Shown: positions 1-6,439 of the stretch, piece after piece
How the letters are laid out: every line of letters starts with the position of its first letter
Numbering within the stretch: the stretch's first letter is position 1
Assembly (NCBI GenBank): GCA_028697935.1
Contig: JAQVEM010000024.1
Location: forward strand, 1-10,791
Length of the DNA: 10,791 bases
DNA from: Actinomycetota bacterium
GTDB taxonomy: Bacteria; Actinomycetota; Humimicrobiia; Humimicrobiales; Humimicrobiaceae
Reading direction: 5' to 3'
Position numbers and translations under genes: made by a program
Notes under the pieces: generated by a model
Told to the model about the DNA's origin: nothing
The model's database searches: none
The model's input: only the letters and a program-made list of their open reading frames with translations

Positions 1-1354
1 TAACCCATTCAATAATGTCTGAACATGAAACTTCGGAAAGGGTTAATTTGCAGGGGATATTCTCTTCAAGGTTTTTATTAACCAGGAATAAGGTTATCTC
101 ATCTCTATTTTTAGAATATACTGCGGCACAGTCTATAAATGGCACATCCTTTACCGCATTACAGTTATATGCAGGTGCTTTTAGATCAGCTTTTAATGCA
201 GTTCCACGGCCATAAATTGAAGTATACATGAATGGATAATATGTAGTTTGTGCCCATGCCCGTCCCTGAGGTTCTGTCATGATTGGAGCAATTGTATTAA
301 CAAGTTGTGCAAGGCAGGCAATTTTGACAGTATCTGCATTGTTTATGAGAGTAATCAGCATGCTGCCCACGAGTAAAGCGTCAGTAAAGTCATAGATTTC
401 TTCCTCAATAGGACGCGCCAGTATCCATTTTGGCGGCTGCACACAATCCTTCTTAAAGTGATACCAGACATTCCATTCATCGAATGAAAGCTTGATATCT
501 TTTTTACCGTCTTTTTCCATTTTTATCTCTGAACAAATAGCTGCGACTTCTTTGATAAAGTGATCCATCTTTATATTACTTGCCAGAAATGATGGAATAT
601 CATTATCCATATTCATATAGTAAGCATGCAAAGAAAGATAATCTATATACTCGTAGGTATGCCTTAATACGGTGCGTTCCCATTCACCAAATGTTGGAAT
701 TTCATGAAATGAACTTCCACAGGCAACAAGTTCAATCTCAGAGTCTATCATTTTCATCATTTTAGCAGTTTCGCATGCAAGTCGCCCGTATTCTTCAGAT
801 GTTTTGGCGCATATCTGCCATGGACCATCCATTTCATTACCAAGGCACCATACTCTCACATCATGAGGTTCAGGATAACCATGTGCAATTCGCAAATCAC
901 TATAATAAGTTCCTCCCGGATAGTTGCTGTACTCGAGTAAATTGGCTGCATCCTGTGCACCTCGAGTACCCAGGTTGACTGATAACATAGGTCTTGCATT
1001 AATTAGATTAAGAAAATCCATAAATTCATTTGTGCCTACTTGATTTGTTTCTATAGCAGACCATGCTAAATTAAGGCGTACAGGGCGGGAGTCTTTACAA
1101 CCGATGCCATCTTCCCACCGGTAACCAGAAACAAAGTTTCCGCCAGGATAACGTATAATGGGAATTTTTAATGGTTTAATAAGGTTAACAACATCCCTTC
1201 GGAATCCATCTTCTTTTGAAGATGGATGGTCTGGTTCATATATACCAGTATAAATAGCACGTCCCATGTGTTCAATGAATGAACCATACAGGCGCTCATC
1301 GATGGGTGAAATGGTTGATTCTGTGCATAATTTAATCTCAGCTGCGAGTTTCAT
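1..1354 (-). CDS. abfA: GH51 alpha-L-arabinofuranosidase, partial (3' end beyond window)
   Basis: I translated this by hand on the minus strand. It begins ATG at 1354 and stays open to the window edge, giving 451 visible codons; family members are usually about 490-510 residues, so roughly the last 40-60 residues are outside. The start reads MKLAAEIKL and soon GSFIEHMGRAIY, typical of GH51. The acid/base motif GNEMDGPW places the catalytic Glu at residue 174, and DEWNVW places the nucleophile Glu at residue 293. These spacings match the well-studied Geobacillus AbfA (E175/E294). Known family role: retaining hydrolysis of terminal alpha-L-arabinofuranosyl residues from arabinan or arabinoxylan oligosaccharides. 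There is no signal peptide, so I infer cytoplasmic action on imported oligosaccharides. Its start overlaps the end of the upstream repressor gene by 17 bp, with AGAGGA at 1365-1360 five bases before the ATG, so the two genes are co-transcribed and probably translationally coupled. The gene symbol follows family usage only. Confidence 0.95.
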   Translation of the reverse strand, partial: MKLAAEIKLCTESTISPIDERLYGSFIEHMGRAIYTGIYEPDHPSSKEDGFRRDVVNLIKPLKIPIIRYPGGNFVSGYRWEDGIGCKDSRPVRLNLAWSAIETNQVGTNEFMDFLNLINARPMLSVNLGTRGAQDAANLLEYSNYPGGTYYSDLRIAHGYPEPHDVRVWCLGNEMDGPWQICAKTSEEYGRLACETAKMMKMIDSEIELVACGSSFHEIPTFGEWERTVLRHTYEYIDYLSLHAYYMNMDNDIPSFLASNIKMDHFIKEVAAICSEIKMEKDGKKDIKLSFDEWNVWYHFKKDCVQPPKWILARPIEEEIYDFTDALLVGSMLITLINNADTVKIACLAQLVNTIAPIMTEPQGRAWAQTTYYPFMYTSIYGRGTALKADLKAPAYNCNAVKDVPFIDCAAVYSKNRDEITLFLVNKNLEENIPCKLTLSEVSCSDIIEWV

Positions 1355-2423
1355 GAGATTCCTCTGATTTATTTTTTTCCTTTGATACAGGCAGTCCTGT
1401 AGATTCTCTTTCAATAATAGAGCAGGGTAACATTATCTTTAATCCACCCTCAATATTGTGTCCGGCTAATATATCAAGCATAAGACGGGTAGCATGTTGT
1501 CCTATTTCAAATAAAGGCAGTGAAACTGTACTGAGCGTTGGATGGCAGTAAGCGCTGATTTCGCGGTTATCGAAACCAAATAATGATAGGTCTTTCCCAA
1601 CCTGGATACCATGTTTATTGCAATAGTCAATTACACCGATTGCCATAAGATCGTTATGCGCAAATATAGCTGTGACACCTGCCTTGATAAGTTCTTCACT
1701 TAAATAATAGCCCTCGTCCCTTTCCCAATTACCGTATAAAGTGAGACGTGGATTGTATGGTATATTGTTGGTATAGAGAGCTTCCTGATAACCAAGAATA
1801 CGGTTTGTAGTATGAATACTCTCCCTTAAACCAGCAATTACACCTATATGAGTGTGGCCTTTGTTGATCAGTAATTGAGTGACTTCGAATGCAGCTTTCT
1901 GGTCATCATACATGACTGATGGAATTTTGGGATTGGTACTGTAGCAATAGGCATAAACAAAGGGAATTTCGTTACTATATTTTGTGGGAACGACAGCGTG
2001 GCTGTGACAGCCTATATAAATAATGCCATTTACCTGTTTTGAAAGTAGTGTATCGGTTAATGAATTAATAAGTTTTGTACATTCCTTGATGTCAATATCA
2101 TCAGGATGATTACCATAACGTTTGTTAAGACGAAGATTGCTGAGTATATAATGATAACCCTGGCTTTCACAATAGACGTCTATACCATCTATAATATCAG
2201 GAGTGTTGAAAACTGTGAGGTCCTCTGTAATTATACCCAGTGTTTGACTCTGGCCTTTCTTAAGGCTACGCGCATTTAGATTAGGTCTATAATTTAGCTC
2301 ACGTGCAATAGATAACACATGGTCAGCTGTAAATTTACTAACACCCGGTTTCCCATTTAGTACTTTAGATACTGTTGCAATAGATACATTTGCTTTTTTA
2401 GATATCTCTCGTATTGTTACCAT
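1338..2423 (-). CDS. LacI-family transcriptional repressor of the arabinose locus
   Basis: This is a 361-residue protein of normal LacI/GalR length. Residues 2-22 form the helix-turn-helix (TIREISKKANVSIATVSKVL), followed by the family's NG and a hinge region ending YRPNLNARSL, where Leu54 is the position that wedges into the central CG of the operator. Residues ~60-340 look like the periplasmic-binding-protein-like effector domain (LGIITEDL..., FAHNDLMAIGV, LFGFDNREIS). The recognition helix VSIATVSKVLNG closely resembles that of CcpA (VSMATVSRVVNG), which fits the CG-centred AAACGTTT sites upstream. The effector is unknown; L-arabinose or a short arabino-oligosaccharide is inferred from context. 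This differs from the Bacillus AraR repressor, which joins a GntR-type DNA-binding domain to a LacI-like effector domain. The ATG at 2423 gives the full HTH, although no clear Shine-Dalgarno precedes it. The gene is first in the leftward unit with the GH51 gene, and sites near it suggest autoregulation. Confidence 0.93.
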   Translation of the reverse strand: MVTIREISKKANVSIATVSKVLNGKPGVSKFTADHVLSIARELNYRPNLNARSLKKGQSQTLGIITEDLTVFNTPDIIDGIDVYCESQGYHYILSNLRLNKRYGNHPDDIDIKECTKLINSLTDTLLSKQVNGIIYIGCHSHAVVPTKYSNEIPFVYAYCYSTNPKIPSVMYDDQKAAFEVTQLLINKGHTHIGVIAGLRESIHTTNRILGYQEALYTNNIPYNPRLTLYGNWERDEGYYLSEELIKAGVTAIFAHNDLMAIGVIDYCNKHGIQVGKDLSLFGFDNREISAYCHPTLSTVSLPLFEIGQHATRLMLDILAGHNIEGGLKIMLPCSIIERESTGLPVSKEKNKSEESHETRS

Positions 2424-2474
2424 TTCTATTTATATATATAATTTTTAAATTTGTTTATTTAAAAAACATAACAC

Positions 2475-2489
2475 AAAAACGTTTAATAT
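2475..2489. promoter_or_regulatory. LacI-type operator copy near the repressor gene (O1)
   Basis: The core AAACGTTT (2477-2484) lies about 54 bp upstream of the repressor start codon. It is followed by AATAT, so it shares 13 identical bases (AAACGTTTAATAT) with the second copy at 2566. The position suggests autorepression of the repressor/GH51 transcript. Confidence 0.6.
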
Positions 2490-2561
2490 TCAATTAGTTG
2501 TGATTAAAAGAACATCAAGATTCTAAAAGATTTTGTTATAATAAATAATAATTAGCAATAA

Positions 2562-2578
2562 TGGGAAACGTTTAATAT
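2562..2578. promoter_or_regulatory. LacI-type operator copy in mid-region (O2)
   Basis: A second AAACGTTT core (2566-2573) with the same AATAT right flank as the copy at 2477. It lies between the two outer copies and could serve as the leftward promoter's main operator or as an auxiliary site. The left flank (GGG) departs from a perfect palindrome, so it is probably weaker than the 26-bp site. Confidence 0.55.
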
Positions 2579-2653
2579 ACATATATAATGGCAATATTAG
2601 CCTGATTTCCCTCAATTTCAATAGATATGACATAATATTTATTAAAATTTTTA

Positions 2654-2682
2654 TTTACAAATTGATTTTTAGGTATTATACT
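2654..2682 (+). promoter_or_regulatory. Sigma-70-type promoter of the GH127 gene
   Basis: The -35 box TTTACA (2654-2659) and -10 box TATACT (2677-2682) each match consensus at five of six bases and are separated by exactly 17 bp. Transcription would start near 2689, inside the large palindrome at 2686-2711, which is the classical layout for repression by a bound LacI-type protein. The predicted leader to the ATG at 2794 is about 105 nt. Confidence 0.65.
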
Positions 2683-2685
2683 TAG

Positions 2686-2711
2686 AAAAAAGTTAAACGT
2701 TTAACTTTTTT
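2686..2711. promoter_or_regulatory. LacI-type operator, 26-bp perfect palindrome (O3)
   Basis: Two 13-base arms mirror each other perfectly around a central CG (2698-2699), with core GTTAAACGTTTAAC flanked by A and T runs. A CG centre is characteristic of LacI-family operators, where the hinge-helix leucine inserts between the half-sites. It overlaps the predicted transcription start of the GH127 promoter, so binding would block initiation. The likely ligand is the adjacent LacI-family protein. Confidence 0.8.
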
Positions 2712-2793
2712 AAAGTTAAAAATAGCATATTAATCGTTTTATTTAGTAGAAACATAATTATTAAGTATATAAAAGAAAGGAAAAAGCATAAAT

Positions 2794-4755
2794 ATGATTT
2801 CACCCTTGCAACTACCATCTCTTAATCAAATTACAATAAATGATAGCTTGTGGAGTAAATACACTGATATGGTTGCAGATGTTATTGTTCCATATCAATG
2901 GGATATATTAAACGGTCGGATAAAAGATATTAAGGAAACTAATTGTGTAAATAATTTTAGGATAGCTGCAGGAGAAACAGAAGGAGAACACAGGGGTGTT
3001 GTTTTTATCGATTCTGATTTATACAAATGGCTGGAAGCTGTAGCTTACTGTTTACATAGTGGTAAATGCAGACAATTCGAAACCATAGCTGATGAAGTAA
3101 TTGAACTAATCGGGCGTGCCCAGCAAAGTGATGGATATTTAAATACTTATTACACAGTAGTGGAACCGGGTGCGCGCTGGAGTAATCTAGTAGAAGGCCA
3201 TGAACTTTACTGTGCAGGGCATCTGATAGAAGCCGCTGTGGCTTATTACTATGCAACGGGAAAGAATAAATTATTAAAGATTGCCCGGCGTTTTGCCGAT
3301 CTTATCTGTAAAAAATTTGGCCCCGGCGATGGCCAGATCAAAGGGTATCCAGGCCATCAAGAAATCGAGCTGGCATTGATTAAACTATTCCATTGTACCG
3401 GTGAGAAGAGGTATCTATCCTGTTCGAAATATTTCATAGAGGAACGGGGTAAAAATCCGAACTATTTTAAAGCAGAGATAAAGAAGCGAAACAGACAGCG
3501 GTTTTTGTTCCGGGAACTAAATGATTATGATCTAAAATATTCACAATCGCATAAACCGGTAAGGGAGCAGCACACTGCAGAGGGTCATGCAGTTCGTGCT
3601 ATGTATATGTATTGTGCTATGGCTGATCTTGCTCTGGAATATAAGGATAAGGAATTATTTGAAACCTGTCAGACACTATGGCAGAATGTAACGCAACAGC
3701 GTATGTATATTACAGGTGGTATTGGGTCATCCGCGTTCCTTGAACGTTTTACAACTGATTATCATCTTCCAAACGATTATGCTTATTGTGAAACATGTGC
3801 GTCCATTGGTCTTGCACTTTTTGGTCGCAGGATGTTTTTAATTGAGCAGGATGCAAATTATTACGATACTATAGAACGCACGTTATATAACACAATACTT
3901 GCAGGAATAAGTCTGGAAGGTGATCGATATTTCTATAGCAATCCCCTGGAAATATGGCCGGAAGCGTGTATTGAATCAACTTCATTAAGGCATGTCAAAC
4001 CAGTACGCCAGAGATGGTACGATGTGGCTTGCTGTCCAACTAATATAGCCCGTACGCTGGCCTCGCTGGGACAGTATATTTATGCTCAGAATAATGAGAT
4101 GATATTTGTAAATCTTTTCATTTCCTCCTCTATTAAAACAGCAATAGGTAATACTGAAACCGAGCTAGTAATGAATTCAAATCTTATGCAGAATGGAAAA
4201 GTCACTATAAATATAAAAACAGAACAGGATTCAATTGTTACAGTAGCAATTCGTATACCTTATTATGCAAATTCGCCCGTCTTCCTATTAGACGGTGTTT
4301 CTATACAACCTGATGTGAAAAAAGGTTATGCATATATTAGTGAAAATTTTAAAAGTGGTCGTACTATATCGCTGGATCTAAATATACAGCCCAGATGGGT
4401 TTCTGCAAATCTTTTAGTTAGAGAGAATGCAGGAAAAGTAGCTTTGATGAAGGGTCCATGTGTATATTGTCTGGAAGAAATTGATAATATAAGTAATTTA
4501 TCTCTTGTATATATAGACCCCGAAAATGATATAAAAGAATGCAAGCAAGATGAAATTCCAGAAGGTTTACCGGTACTTAAATATGATGGAAAGCGTCTTT
4601 CCTGTTCCGGAAGAAATGGAAGCCTTCTATATGATGATGCATATTTTAAAACAGAGCCCATTAAACTTAAAGCAGTTCCATATGGTATATGGGGGAACAG
4701 GAAACCAGGCGAAATGTTAATATGGCAAAAAGCAATTATTGATAACACAACCTGA
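2794..4755 (+). CDS. GH127-family beta-L-arabinofuranosidase
   Basis: The 653-residue product belongs to the GH127 / DUF1680 family, whose best-known member is Bifidobacterium HypBA1, a zinc-dependent retaining enzyme with a cysteine nucleophile. The family's key residues are all visible. Glu317 (in FLERFTTDY) is the predicted acid/base. Glu333 and Cys335 (in YCETC), with Cys413 and Cys414 (in VACCPTN), form the zinc site, and Cys413 is the predicted nucleophile. The 16-residue gap from Glu317 to Glu333 equals that between E322 and E338 of HypBA1. Residues ~1-430 form the (alpha/alpha) barrel and the rest is beta-rich. Known role: release of beta-L-arabinofuranose, for example from hydroxyproline-linked arabinosides. 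There is no signal peptide, so action is inferred to be cytoplasmic, after uptake. AAAGGA at 2776-2781 precedes the ATG by 12 bases, a little far. It is the first gene of the rightward unit, directly under the promoter/operator. Confidence 0.93.
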   Translation: MISPLQLPSLNQITINDSLWSKYTDMVADVIVPYQWDILNGRIKDIKETNCVNNFRIAAGETEGEHRGVVFIDSDLYKWLEAVAYCLHSGKCRQFETIADEVIELIGRAQQSDGYLNTYYTVVEPGARWSNLVEGHELYCAGHLIEAAVAYYYATGKNKLLKIARRFADLICKKFGPGDGQIKGYPGHQEIELALIKLFHCTGEKRYLSCSKYFIEERGKNPNYFKAEIKKRNRQRFLFRELNDYDLKYSQSHKPVREQHTAEGHAVRAMYMYCAMADLALEYKDKELFETCQTLWQNVTQQRMYITGGIGSSAFLERFTTDYHLPNDYAYCETCASIGLALFGRRMFLIEQDANYYDTIERTLYNTILAGISLEGDRYFYSNPLEIWPEACIESTSLRHVKPVRQRWYDVACCPTNIARTLASLGQYIYAQNNEMIFVNLFISSSIKTAIGNTETELVMNSNLMQNGKVTINIKTEQDSIVTVAIRIPYYANSPVFLLDGVSIQPDVKKGYAYISENFKSGRTISLDLNIQPRWVSANLLVRENAGKVALMKGPCVYCLEEIDNISNLSLVYIDPENDIKECKQDEIPEGLPVLKYDGKRLSCSGRNGSLLYDDAYFKTEPIKLKAVPYGIWGNRKPGEMLIWQKAIIDNTT

Positions 4756-4785
4756 ATTTATTAATAAAGTTATTAACCCGGATAA

Positions 4786-4803
4786 ACAATATATATATAT
4801 TGT
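4786..4803. repeat. 18-bp AT-rich perfect palindrome
   Basis: ACAAT, then an alternating AT tract, then TTGT, reads the same on both strands. It could be a weak operator or a cruciform-prone spacer. Such palindromes are common by chance in alternating AT sequence, so its function is uncertain. Confidence 0.3.
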
Positions 4804-4824
4804 AGTTTACAAAATATAGAGAGA

Positions 4825-4918
4825 GGGGGGGTGATTTATTAAAAAGTTTGAGATTAGCTTATATAAGAATTGTATATTTTTGTAGTGCATAGGGGGGTGA
4901 TTTTATTAACAAAAAGTT
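4825..4918 (+). repeat. Direct repeat of a G-tract element (two copies)
   Basis: Copy 1 at 4825-4848 and copy 2 at 4892-4918 share a run of 6-7 G followed by TGAT(T)TTATTAA, a short gap, and AAAAAGTT. The copies are about 66 bp apart and differ by small indels. Each is preceded by a TGTAG motif (4801 and 4881), suggesting a larger, partly eroded duplication. The G tracts stand out sharply from the AT-rich surroundings. Function is unknown; a duplicated protein-binding site or a local tandem duplication is possible. Confidence 0.5.
4848..4878 (+). promoter_or_regulatory. Possible promoter for the transporter genes
   Basis: TTGAGA (4848-4853) and TATATT (4873-4878) resemble -35 and -10 boxes but are 19 bp apart, wider than ideal. 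An alternative is the perfect TATAAT at 4918-4923, only 38 bp before the start codon, but no good -35 lies 16-18 bp before it because the G tract occupies that place. At least one start site here is plausible; neither is firm. Confidence 0.3.
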
Positions 4919-4961
4919 ATAATTTTATTAATAAGGATAATATTGTCGAAAGGACTGAGAA

Positions 4962-6332
4962 ATGAAAAAATCATTATTGTGGGTAATAGTACTAATATTA
5001 AGCATATCAATAATTGCTTCATTTTCCTTTACTGGATGCAAAAAGGCAGAAGTAGTGGAAGAGGAAGCTCCAGCCGCTGAAGAACCAGCTGCAGAGGAGC
5101 CTGCAAAGGAAGCAGAAGTCACCACACTGGAAGTCTGGTCGTTTGTACAGCCTTTCCTAGATCATTATGAGAAAATGGCCGGATTCTGGAACGAAGAGAA
5201 CCCGGATCGCCAGATCGAGTTAAAACCCACATTACTTGAATGGGGACCAATGCATGATAAACTTGCAATTGTACTACAGTCAGGTGAAGGTGTACCGGAT
5301 ATTGTTGATATTGAAATTGGTAAGTGGCCAAATTTCATGACCGGTGAAGTTCCTTTTGTAGACCTTACACCATATGCTAAAGATTATATTGATGATATTG
5401 TAGAATCGCGATTGGAAATTTATAGCAAAAATGGCAAAGTTTATGGAGCTCCTACTCATGTTGGTGCAACAGTTATGTATTATAATGTTGATCTTATTGA
5501 ACCAGCAGGTATCGACTATACGACACTTATAACATGGGACGACTTTGAGAATGCATTGCGTACATATAAAGAGGCAACAGGTAAATATATGACTTATGCT
5601 GAAACCTATGGAGCTTATCAGTTTACTTATTTGTTGACACAGCAGGGTAAGGATCTTATTGATGAAGAAGGAATGCCGAATTTAGACACACCGGAAGCTC
5701 TTAAAGCAGTTTCACTTATCCAGAAGTGGGTCAAGGAAGATATAGTTGGTTTCATTCCAACAGGTAATGCTGATACAGCTGAAGGTAAGGCTGCTGTTGC
5801 TGCTGGCGATATTGCTGCTTTAGGGTATCCATTCTGGTATATGAGCCGATTGGTTGATGAAATGCCCAATCTTTCAGGTAAGATTGCTATTGCTCCACTA
5901 CCTGTGTTTGAAGTGGGTCAGCCTCGCTCAGTTGGCCTCGGTGGGACCGGTACTGTTGCTTACGCAAATGGAGAACACGCTGATTTAGCTGCAGAGTTTA
6001 TTGTATATGCCAAGCTGTCACCAGAAGGCAATCGTTACATGTGGACTGACCTCGGTTATGATCCTGTAAACAAGAGTATCTGGGGTGAGCGGGACTTAAC
6101 ACATGATGAAGGTAATAAGTTTATTCAGTACTTTATAAACAATCCATTTGATGTACTTATGGAGATTGAAGACGAAATCATGTGTGTCAAGACCATGCAG
6201 AATAGTGGTATTATCAATGATTACCTGAGTGCAAATACTTTCAACAGGATTTATGTCAATCTTGAGGACCCGGCAACTGTTTTAGCTGAAACACAAAGAG
6301 ATCTTATGAATGAAGCTAAACCTGCTGAATAA
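4962..6332 (+). CDS. ABC transporter sugar-binding lipoprotein (family 1 solute-binding protein)
   Basis: The 456-residue protein starts with a lipoprotein signal peptide: MKKS, a hydrophobic stretch, then FTGC, so Cys26 is the predicted lipid-anchored N-terminus of the mature protein. The -3 Phe is less usual than Leu. An acidic, Ala/Pro-rich linker with repeated AAEEP units (~residues 29-52) tethers the binding domain to the membrane. The rest has the features of extracellular family 1 sugar-binding proteins (LEVWSFVQPF near the start, later GDIAALGYPFWYMSR and AEFIVYAKLSPEGN). It resembles AraN-type proteins in gene order and overall type. The likely ligand, from context, is L-arabinose or arabino-oligosaccharides; the sequence alone does not prove specificity. 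AAAGGA at 4949-4954 lies seven bases before the ATG. It is followed by a strong RNA hairpin and the two permease genes. Confidence 0.9.
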   Translation: MKKSLLWVIVLILSISIIASFSFTGCKKAEVVEEEAPAAEEPAAEEPAKEAEVTTLEVWSFVQPFLDHYEKMAGFWNEENPDRQIELKPTLLEWGPMHDKLAIVLQSGEGVPDIVDIEIGKWPNFMTGEVPFVDLTPYAKDYIDDIVESRLEIYSKNGKVYGAPTHVGATVMYYNVDLIEPAGIDYTTLITWDDFENALRTYKEATGKYMTYAETYGAYQFTYLLTQQGKDLIDEEGMPNLDTPEALKAVSLIQKWVKEDIVGFIPTGNADTAEGKAAVAAGDIAALGYPFWYMSRLVDEMPNLSGKIAIAPLPVFEVGQPRSVGLGGTGTVAYANGEHADLAAEFIVYAKLSPEGNRYMWTDLGYDPVNKSIWGERDLTHDEGNKFIQYFINNPFDVLMEIEDEIMCVKTMQNSGIINDYLSANTFNRIYVNLEDPATVLAETQRDLMNEAKPAE

Positions 6333-6361
6333 TCTTTCACTTCTTGAGGTTGCTTGAGAGA

Positions 6362-6402
6362 TGGCGCCTCTACTGGAATTTATTCATTCAGTAGAGGCGC
6401 CA
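6362..6402 (+). promoter_or_regulatory. Strong RNA stem-loop between binding-protein and permease genes
   Basis: Positions 6362-6375 and 6389-6402 form a perfect 14-bp GC-rich stem (TGGCGCCTCTACTG and its complement). A G-U and an A-U pair extend it inward, leaving a 9-base loop. No T run follows (GAATCTGAAAAA), so it is not a standard intrinsic terminator. Hairpins in this place in sugar ABC operons are known to protect the upstream message from 3' exonucleases, giving more binding protein than permease; that role is inferred here. Confidence 0.7.
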
Positions 6403-6439
6403 GAATCTGAAAAAACATATAAGGGTTTGAAAATAAAGT

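Larger units (their letters stand above)
2424..2793. promoter_or_regulatory. Divergent regulatory region between repressor and GH127 genes
   Basis: This 370-bp, very AT-rich region separates the leftward repressor/GH51 unit from the rightward GH127 gene. It holds three copies of the core AAACGTTT (at 2477-2484, 2566-2573 and 2695-2702), one clear rightward promoter and no plausible gene. No convincing minus-strand -35/-10 pair for the repressor could be picked out, though TTGAAA and TAATAT at 16-bp spacing lie in the 2590-2630 area on that strand. The centres of the three cores are 89 and 129 bp apart, distances that would allow a tetrameric or paired LacI-family repressor to loop the DNA. 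That last point is inference. Confidence 0.75.
4756..4961. promoter_or_regulatory. Intergenic region before transporter genes
   Basis: This 206-bp gap has no AAACGTTT operator core. It holds an 18-bp AT-rich perfect palindrome (4786-4803), two copies of a G-tract element (4825-4848 and 4892-4918), and possible promoter boxes. It has no GC-rich hairpin with a T run, so no terminator for the GH127 transcript is evident. Read-through from the upstream promoter into the transporter genes is therefore possible. Confidence 0.5.

Noticed and set aside
580..978. Two plus-strand frames within 580-978
   Set aside because: They oppose the GH51 coding sequence, which has both catalytic motifs in the minus strand; no independent support.
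2424..2793. CRISPR-like or iteron interpretation of the repeated AAACGTTT sites
   Set aside because: Only three short copies with unequal spacing, next to a LacI-family gene; operators explain them fully.
3741..3750. AACGTTTT resembling the operator core within the GH127 gene
   Set aside because: It encodes Glu-Arg-Phe around the predicted catalytic acid/base Glu317, lacks the symmetric flanks, and is best explained by coding constraint.
4326..4748. 140-codon minus-strand open frame inside the GH127 gene
   Set aside because: It lies wholly antisense to a well-supported GH127 coding sequence, has no recognisable family feature and no ribosome site; it is a shadow frame.
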